A stretch of DNA of 26,967 bases, taken from NCBI GenBank assembly GCA_027596035.1, contig JADGJA010000267.1, positions 1-26,967 on the forward strand, given 5' to 3'. Under the pieces are notes generated by a model. That model was not told the DNA's origin and searched no databases. It was given only the letters and a program-made list of their open reading frames with translations. A program made the translations under genes and the position numbers. The stretch is from Thoreauomyces humboldtii. Taxonomy: Eukaryota; Chytridiomycota; Chytridiomycetes; Spizellomycetales; Powellomycetaceae. This document shows, one piece after another, positions 21,863 through 26,967 of the stretch. Every line of letters starts with the position of its first letter. Positions within the stretch are counted from its first letter, which is position 1.

Positions 21863-22424
21863 ACATTGGAATCAAATCGGGTGTTTCGCGAACAGGCGCT
21901 TGAGTGAGAGATGGATGGACCGGAGATGGCTCATTCGCCTCGTGAACAAGATCAGGTTGAATCAGAGTTTGAGAAAGTTGAGAGAAAGACTCCGAGTGAG
22001 AACCGAGTTGAAGGTTCGCGAAGATGAACGGAGTGTAGCCAGGTTGCAGGGGCAGTCGGTTCGCGACCAAGAGACAGTATGAAGTAAAGCAATGGATTGA
22101 GGAAAGTTCACAAGAACAGAGTAGAGAAGACAAGAAGAAGTGACAAGGGAGCGTTATGACAAGTCAAGTATTGTATTGTACAAGAAAAGTGGGAAAGGTG
22201 TGAGGAAAGGAAGTCAAAGGAAGCGTCTCCTCTGCATTTTCACCGGCTTGGGACGGTTCGGCTCTCCAAGGAGAGCCAAGCTGCATTGGACGCCAGGGAA
22301 TAGTAATAGGGAGAGGGGAGGAGGGGGGAGCCGAGGGGTGGGGAGGAGCGGGGAAGAATAACAAGAAACCAAAGGATACCTGTTACCACAAACCGTGTAC
22401 CTTCCAAGTCCAAGTCCACTCTCG

Positions 22425-22660
22425 AGTCGAGTTGCTGCCCGGTTTTATGTATCAAGTCGTTGCCGAGTGCTGAGTGCCGAGTTGTGCCTAGTCAATGTCG
22501 GAGTCCTTTGTCGAAGAGTTACCTAGTCCGATGTGGGAGACGTGCCAAGTCTTGAGTTCTGCCGAGTCTTGCGTTCGAGTTGTCCGATTCCTGTGTTGAA
22601 GCCTTGCTCGGTTCTATGTCGGAGGGTTGCCCGGCCCAAGTCCAAGCTGTTGCCCAGTCC
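22425..22660. repeat. Degenerate tandem array with GTTGCC(N)AGTC-like units
   Basis: About ten imperfect units of roughly 20-30 nt, each with a core like gttgcc(g/c)agt or gcc(g/t)agtc followed by a t/g-rich segment such as cctgtgttg or tatgtcgga. Examples are gttgctgcccgg, gtcgttgccgagtg, gagttgtgcctagtc, gtgccaagtcttg, ctgccgagtcttg, ccttgctcggttc, ggttgcccggcc and gttgcccagtcc. The array runs directly into a perfect (TTGTG)5. Confidence 0.6.
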
Positions 22661-22685
22661 TTGTGTTGTGTTGTGTTGTGTTGTG
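22661..22685. repeat. (TTGTG)5 pentanucleotide microsatellite
   Basis: Five perfect units. On the minus strand it reads (CACAA)5 and would lie in the leader of a transcript started from the TATA box at 22735-22743. Confidence 0.9.
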
Positions 22686-22734
22686 ATGCGTAGTCGGATG
22701 AAGAAAAGGCCGGGGGGAACGCCAGAAGGCCCTG

Positions 22735-22790
22735 TTTTTTATAGGATTTCGGGCTAGACGCGTCTCCTATGGGAAATTCAGGCAGCCAAT
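22735..22790 (-). promoter_or_regulatory. Minus-strand CCAAT/TATA promoter-like arrangement
   Basis: On the minus strand ATTGG (inverted CCAAT at 22786-22790) is followed about 43 nt downstream by TATAAAAAA (22743-22735), then by the (CACAA)5 leader and a long C/T-rich stretch with no good ORF. Spacing fits an RNA polymerase II core promoter. As there is no gene behind it, the U3-R part of a decayed LTR is one reading; a non-coding transcript is another. Confidence 0.4.
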
Positions 22791-24743
22791 CACAGGAGGG
22801 CAATTCCCAATCGGGAGGGAAAAGGACAGCTGCGCCACTCTCGACAGATATACCCCTGGGGTCGATCTCTCCTGCCATCCTAAAAATCACAAAAGTAAGC
22901 GTCAAGCGAAGTCTTCACTATGACACATCATGAGAGTGGGTGCTCAACTGCTCGCTATCATGCCTCGGGTTGCGCAGGTGCTGCGGTGCTCGGCTGCAGG
23001 TCTTTGCTATGTGCTGCGCAAAGGATCTTCCCACAAAAGCATTGCGAGTTCGCAGGCCCGAACACGTCGTGCACCTGGGAGACATGTCGCATACGCTTCT
23101 CTTCGTTACCCAGCTCCCCTTCTTTTCATCTGAAGTTCATGCCAACTACAAAGCTTTTGGAGGGATGTGAAAAAGTTGGGACAGCGCAGCGAGCAGGCAT
23201 GGCAAACGTGTCTGAGCATTTCATACTGCGGTAGATGGTCTTTACATTTTAGACTCATGAATCATCACCTGTAGCACCCTCCTGTTTTAAATGTATGTCA
23301 TTCAGGAGCCCAAAACTGTCGTTTGTCTGCTTCGCTCTTCGGTCTGCTATGCAGTAAGAGTGAGTGGGAGAAGTCCGCGTATATTCGTACACCGGGCCTT
23401 CCCGTTCCCGTGCATGGATGTTCCATGTACGAATTGAACATCTCACTCTAGGCCTGATGCAAGTTCAGCGAATTTGCCATGCTCAAGCCTTCGAGAGGAC
23501 AAGGCACACCGTGCAGGTGTTTTGTGCTGTCTGCTTCCCTTACCGGTAAGCAACAGGCTTTACCTCGTTCTACTTCTCGTCTCTGGGCAACAACAAAATT
23601 GAGTCGCCCAATTCTCTCTAGGCATCCCACGCTGCTCTCTGCCTGCTCAAGCACTCCGCTCCACTCCGCTCGTAGCTGCGAGGGGTGTGGCTCATGCGCG
23701 CGGAAGGACCGGACCAACTTGCAACCAGCTACTCATCATCTTCTCGCGCACATCTCTTCACCGGTTTCTTCGCGATTGGGAAGTCTTCTAGCCTCAGCCT
23801 CTCGAGCTCTAGTACTCGAGCTGGCGCACGTATCATTCATATCTCTCCCATCTCTCTGCTTGAAGGTCGCCGCGTTAAGCCATTGCCATTCTCGCCTCCC
23901 TTCCGGAGTAACTACACCAGGTACATACGAACCTCTCAACTCCCTCATCCTCACCGACAACGACTCCGACTTTAAGTTACCCCCGACGTAGAGATGCTTA
24001 CGCTTGAACAGCTTCTGAGGTCCCGGAAGCTCCGGGCTGCAACGATCGGCTATAAACAGCCTTGGGCGGTCCGATATGGTTGACCTAATAGTCGTACCTC
24101 CAGCGAGACGGTTTGGCAGACCCTCATCGTGCACTTTTCTCTCGATCAAGATCCGCCATCTGAAAGCTTGGACACTTTGACTGCAGCGGGTAGGTCCGGA
24201 TGGCGGGAGCGTCTTTACCCTACAACGGAGGGCTGGAGGACCGGTTTACACCTTTCCTTTGAGAAGGGCGCTTTAGTCCAGATGGATGCCCTTTCTGGAG
24301 GCTACCCGCGCCATGTCCAAGGTTGACTCAAGAACCTCCCTTCTGCGCGAGATTACAGAGAGCGCCCTCGCTCGAGGACTTCGCTTGGCGCGGGTTTCCA
24401 TTCTCAGTCCAGACGCACTCAGATTCGCATGGGTCCTTCTCGAGCTTTCTTTTTCTCACCTCCTTTGACCTGTTTGATTGACACAATCTCGGTTATATCG
24501 CTCGCAATCCTTTGCCTGATCCTGTCCGTGTTCACTGCAACTGCATCAGTGGCGACACCAGATCTCCCGTGGCAACATGGATAGAGTCAAACCTCTTGCG
24601 GCCACTTTGAACTGTCTTGTAAGCGCTGTGTCAATCGTATCACCTCACCTTTAAGTGTATTATGATGCACAATTTCGGCTTTGCCAGCGATTGGTCCTAA
24701 CAAACTGCGATCGGGAATGACCGGGTTGGGAAAGGCAAAGAGA

Positions 24744-24758
24744 CCAATCCAATCCAAT
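24744..24758 (+). promoter_or_regulatory. Tandem triple CCAAT box
   Basis: Three perfect CCAAT pentamers in a row. An inverted copy (ATTGG) lies about 50 nt upstream at 24690-24694. CCAAT is the binding core of the fungal HAP/NF-Y complex. The cluster is about 460-530 nt upstream of the seven-TM gene. Confidence 0.5.
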
Positions 24759-24952
24759 AATGTTCAAGGGAGTTGAACTCCTTCATATGTCCAAGAGCGA
24801 ATATGGACTCATTCCCTGTTTTGAGTGCGTGACGGCCTCACGACCTTCGGTGTGGAAGGATTGACCTCAACGGTTGGATCTGTGGAACGCGTGATCCCTG
24901 TCCAACATGGACCTGTCGGTCCGCCCGGTGTTTAGGACCCTCGGTACACGTC

Positions 24953-25156
24953 ATGAAAATTACTGTAGTACCGGTATGCGCAGTTCCCGAAGAGGGAAAG
25001 AGAATGTTGACTCGATCTTGCAAAAAGGGTTGTACCATTAGACAATACCGACGTATTATCGAGGACCGGTGCCGCTGCTGTAGGACCGTTGGCGGCTATC
25101 GAAAACCTGGGCGTTGGAAAAGCGGCAAGGTCCCGCTAGGTGTGAAATGCTCATAA
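24953..25156 (+). CDS. Small Cys-rich basic ORF, 67 aa, unknown
   Basis: ATG-initiated. The product is rich in Lys/Arg and has seven Cys in the pattern C-x13-C-x3-C-x12-C-x-C-C-x22-C (CKKGC and CRCC are visible). The start MKITVVPVCAVPEEGK is only mildly hydrophobic and is not a convincing signal peptide. I recognise no family. It lies just upstream of the seven-TM gene and may simply be part of its promoter or 5' leader. Confidence 0.2.
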   Translation: MKITVVPVCAVPEEGKRMLTRSCKKGCTIRQYRRIIEDRCRCCRTVGGYRKPGRWKSGKVPLGVKCS

Positions 25157-25221
25157 AGTGGTGGTAGCCTGGGGCTCCTTCCGAGCTTCTGAAGTACAGT
25201 ATCTCTTGGAAAGCATTCAAC

Positions 25222-26175
25222 ATGGACTTCGGCGGCCTCATCGCCCTCAGCTTACCCGACATCGTCGAAGGCGCCATTTTCGGGCTGGTCGCCATCCTCT
25301 TCCTCATCCAGCGGAAGACCAATGTTGCGAAATGGCTTCTGGTCGCTGGATCTTTGTTCGGCATCGCCGCTGTCTTCCTACCTCTCGGATCGGAATACGG
25401 CACATACTATCTCGACGTGGGGCGGAGGAAAGCCTTCTTCGTCTTGACCGTCTTTGCGACCGGATTGTCGGAAGTCTTCTTCATTTGCGCATGCCAAAGG
25501 ATCATATCGGTCCTTTCCCGACAAAGATCCAGTGCTTACAATGACGAGTCGCTTGGGTCGAGGACCATCCGTAAACACATCTTCCTGGTCCCATCGGTTC
25601 TGCTTTTCATCGGGACGATGATCGAGATCTCTTTCAGCGCTCGAATCGGAAACTACTACTCCTCGTACTCACCGGCGGCGACGTACGCAGTGTACGTCGT
25701 CAAAGCGCTCGCATACCTCTTGGTCCTCAGCGTTTCCGTCAACCAGCAATATCAAACGGGTTCGAAGGATTGGCCTCGTCTGTTCCCCGTCCACCTGTTC
25801 CTCGTGTCCCAGCTCCTGAGCTTCGTGACCGCCCTCGTTCGAGAGGGCCTCGAAAACCAGCGTCATAGCGACTTTTGGCGTTCCGAGAGCGCATGGCCCA
25901 CGTTGCTGGTCTTTGGACTCGCGTCCGTCTTGATGCAGCTTGTGGCCCTCGTCTGGCTCGCTGTCGGTGGGAGGAAAAACTGGTACATCCAATCGACGCT
26001 CGCCGAGTCCCGACTCGACGACATTCGTGATCTTGAAGCGCTTCCTGGCGCAACGGTCGTGCCAATGACTGCGACTTCCACAGCGACGACGACGACCATG
26101 GCGGAGGGCTTGCCGGTGGTGACGCAGCCTGAAAAGGCTCAGACGGACGGACGGATGATACCGGTGCAAAAGTGA
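25222..26175 (+). CDS. Orphan seven-transmembrane fungal protein, unknown function
   Basis: Single-exon gene, 317 aa. Seven hydrophobic segments are visible at about residues 10-29, 38-56, 70-92, 118-140, 152-173, 186-207 and 224-247. A polar C-terminal tail of about 70 residues is rich in Thr, Ala and Pro (TATSTATTTTMAEG). No cleavable signal peptide is seen; the short N-terminus MDFGGLIALSLPDIVEG leads straight into TM1. The topology resembles small fungal 7-TM membrane proteins, but I see no motif that ties it to a named GPCR class, to RTA1-like exporters or to a transporter family. The ATG context cattcaacATGG is good. The upstream gap holds a triple CCAAT box. Confidence 0.75.
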   Translation: MDFGGLIALSLPDIVEGAIFGLVAILFLIQRKTNVAKWLLVAGSLFGIAAVFLPLGSEYGTYYLDVGRRKAFFVLTVFATGLSEVFFICACQRIISVLSRQRSSAYNDESLGSRTIRKHIFLVPSVLLFIGTMIEISFSARIGNYYSSYSPAATYAVYVVKALAYLLVLSVSVNQQYQTGSKDWPRLFPVHLFLVSQLLSFVTALVREGLENQRHSDFWRSESAWPTLLVFGLASVLMQLVALVWLAVGGRKNWYIQSTLAESRLDDIRDLEALPGATVVPMTATSTATTTTMAEGLPVVTQPEKAQTDGRMIPVQK

Positions 26176-26473
26176 AATGTAGAACCCCCGTACAGTTCAA
26201 TCATACCGTTTTGTATGCCAGAGGGTCTTAGAGACCTACGGTGCTATATGCACTACCTCCCGCTGTAACGTTCGTGACCGATGTTCAACCGAGCATTGAA
26301 GTCGACACTTCCTATCCTAGACCAAAAAGCTGCTCCGCACTGTTTCTTTAAACGATTGTGTGATTTCTGAGCTCTCCGACACAAGCGCCATACGAGGGAG
26401 AAGTTAGCATGATAAGAGCAATACATGCATACGAGATAGTGGTGCACCACATGCGACTGAGAAAAAATGAATC

Positions 26474-26716
26474 ATGGTGTGCTTGCGTGGTCGTCGCACT
26501 TTGGCCCTCGACGCAGGCAAAAAGGGAGCATTCACCATGGCTCTTTCGGTGAGTCCCGGCAGCATTGTGAGCACTGCCGCTCAAATCAAGCCGGGTGGCT
26601 GCATGACTCTTCAGGGGAATCCTGGCGCCTATCGCAGAACCGGACATTTTCGCGGAGCTACCGTATCGCGGGTAGCTACCGGTACGTGGTCGGGAGTCAA
26701 CTACGTCAAGGCTTGA
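26474..26716 (+). CDS. Small uncertain ORF, 80 aa, possibly spliced
   Basis: ATG-initiated frame to a TGA at 26714-26716. Inside it a 66-nt segment (26549-26614) has a consensus gtgagt donor and a gactcttcag acceptor, and removing it keeps the frame. An internal ATG with good context (accATGG at 26536) is another start. The product is basic and not recognised. An overlapping minus-strand ORF (26647-26348) also starts with ATG, so the coding strand is undecided. Confidence 0.2.
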   Translation: MVCLRGRRTLALDAGKKGAFTMALSVSPGSIVSTAAQIKPGGCMTLQGNPGAYRRTGHFRGATVSRVATGTWSGVNYVKA

Positions 26717-26887
26717 GCACTACACGGATGTCATTGTCCGGAGCTCGGTTTCGCACAACCGAGCCCGCCTGCCTTCTCCAAAAACTGCGAAATGGCATGA
26801 ATCGCGAGAGCGGCATAAACGTTCTGGTAATCGTTTGCTTCAACAGCGGTGTCGTGTGTTTTGGTGATATACGCCTAGCTCCTGTGT

Positions 26888-26913
26888 CATGTACCGGTAT
26901 AGTACTGTACATG
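26888..26913. repeat. Inverted repeat with TACCGGTA in the loop side
   Basis: catgtac and gtacatg are 7-bp arms with a 12-nt spacer. The segment contains the palindrome TACCGGTA (26892-26899). No neighbouring gene end explains it within the window. Confidence 0.4.
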
Positions 26914-26967
26914 CATGCTACGACACCTAACCCTGTAGCCCATATGATGCACGGAGATGAAAGGGGG

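Larger units (their letters stand above)
21208..25221. other. Gene-poor, repeat-bearing region of about 4 kb
   Basis: No conserved protein was found on either strand. The left half (about 21640-22920) carries the repeats and the minus-strand promoter-like arrangement listed separately. The right half (22930-25221) contains random-looking short ORFs, two copies of the palindrome TACCGGTA, a CCAAT cluster and a small Cys-rich ORF. By contrast the other gaps in the window are mostly under 0.9 kb. Confidence 0.6.

Noticed and set aside
21861..22133. 90-codon minus-strand ORF in the repeat-bearing region
   Set aside because: It has no ATG at its start and no recognisable domain, and lies in C/T-rich leader-like DNA. 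It might be a remnant of an element protein, but that cannot be supported.
22930..23133. 67-codon ORF starting MRVGAQLLAIMP, signal-peptide-like
   Set aside because: Overlaps two other open frames, has no conserved pattern, and its C-terminus is random in composition.
23479..23991. 170-codon plus-strand ORF starting with ATG
   Set aside because: Composition is Ser/Leu/His-rich with no domain, a minus-strand ORF overlaps it, and neither side shows flanking exons. Probably chance.
1..26967. CRISPR arrays, tRNA, rRNA genes, telomeric or centromeric repeats
   Set aside because: No regularly spaced identical repeats, no linked tRNA A and B boxes, no rRNA-like blocks and no telomere repeats were seen by reading; a covariance-model search would settle the RNA genes.

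Overview
This window is nuclear DNA of a filamentous or yeast-like fungus, most likely a basidiomycete. The genes carry many short introns (about 54-90 nt; two longer ones of 122 and 402 nt) with GT..AG borders and CTGAC/CTAAC-like branch sites. Gaps between genes are short, and the protein set (LAMMER kinase, CID-RRM Seb1/Nrd1, PRP46, fungal arrestin, NatA subunit) is the fungal core set. I cannot name the species. There is no sign of a prokaryote, virus or CRISPR system, and I found no tRNA or rRNA gene.

Layout. 1-1262 (+): the 3' part of the spliceosomal WD40 protein PRP46. It converges with a 9-exon arrestin-domain gene (4571-1617, -). 7406-5452 (-): an 8-exon LAMMER/CLK kinase. 11280-8102 (-): NAA15, the large NatA subunit, in 10 exons. 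NAA15 is head to head with the mitochondrial ribosomal protein uL23m gene (11519-12114, +). 12661-16162 (+): a Seb1/Nrd1-type transcription-termination factor with one unusually long intron. 17155-16619 (-): a Vma22/CCDC115-like V-ATPase assembly factor. It is divergent from GCV2, the mitochondrial glycine decarboxylase P-protein (17726-21207, +).

21208-25221 is a gene-poor stretch of about 4 kb. It holds diverged repeats, a degenerate tandem array and a minus-strand CCAAT/TATA promoter-like arrangement that together look like the decayed remains of a retroelement LTR. Upstream of the next gene lies a tandem triple CCAAT box. 25222-26175 (+) encodes an orphan seven-TM protein. The right edge holds a small, uncertain, possibly spliced ORF.

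The genes do not form one pathway. Three act in nuclear RNA processing (PRP46, the LAMMER kinase, Seb1) and two in mitochondria (uL23m, GCV2); with no further evidence I read this as ordinary fungal gene order. I rebuilt the exon structures by hand from splice signals and family conservation, and each predicted coding length closes in frame. I did not find a convincing new multi-gene system. The most interesting leads are the Seb1 long intron (possible self-limiting premature polyadenylation), the in-frame introns of the kinase and arrestin genes, and the repeat-rich desert with a cluster of an 8-bp palindrome near the right end.
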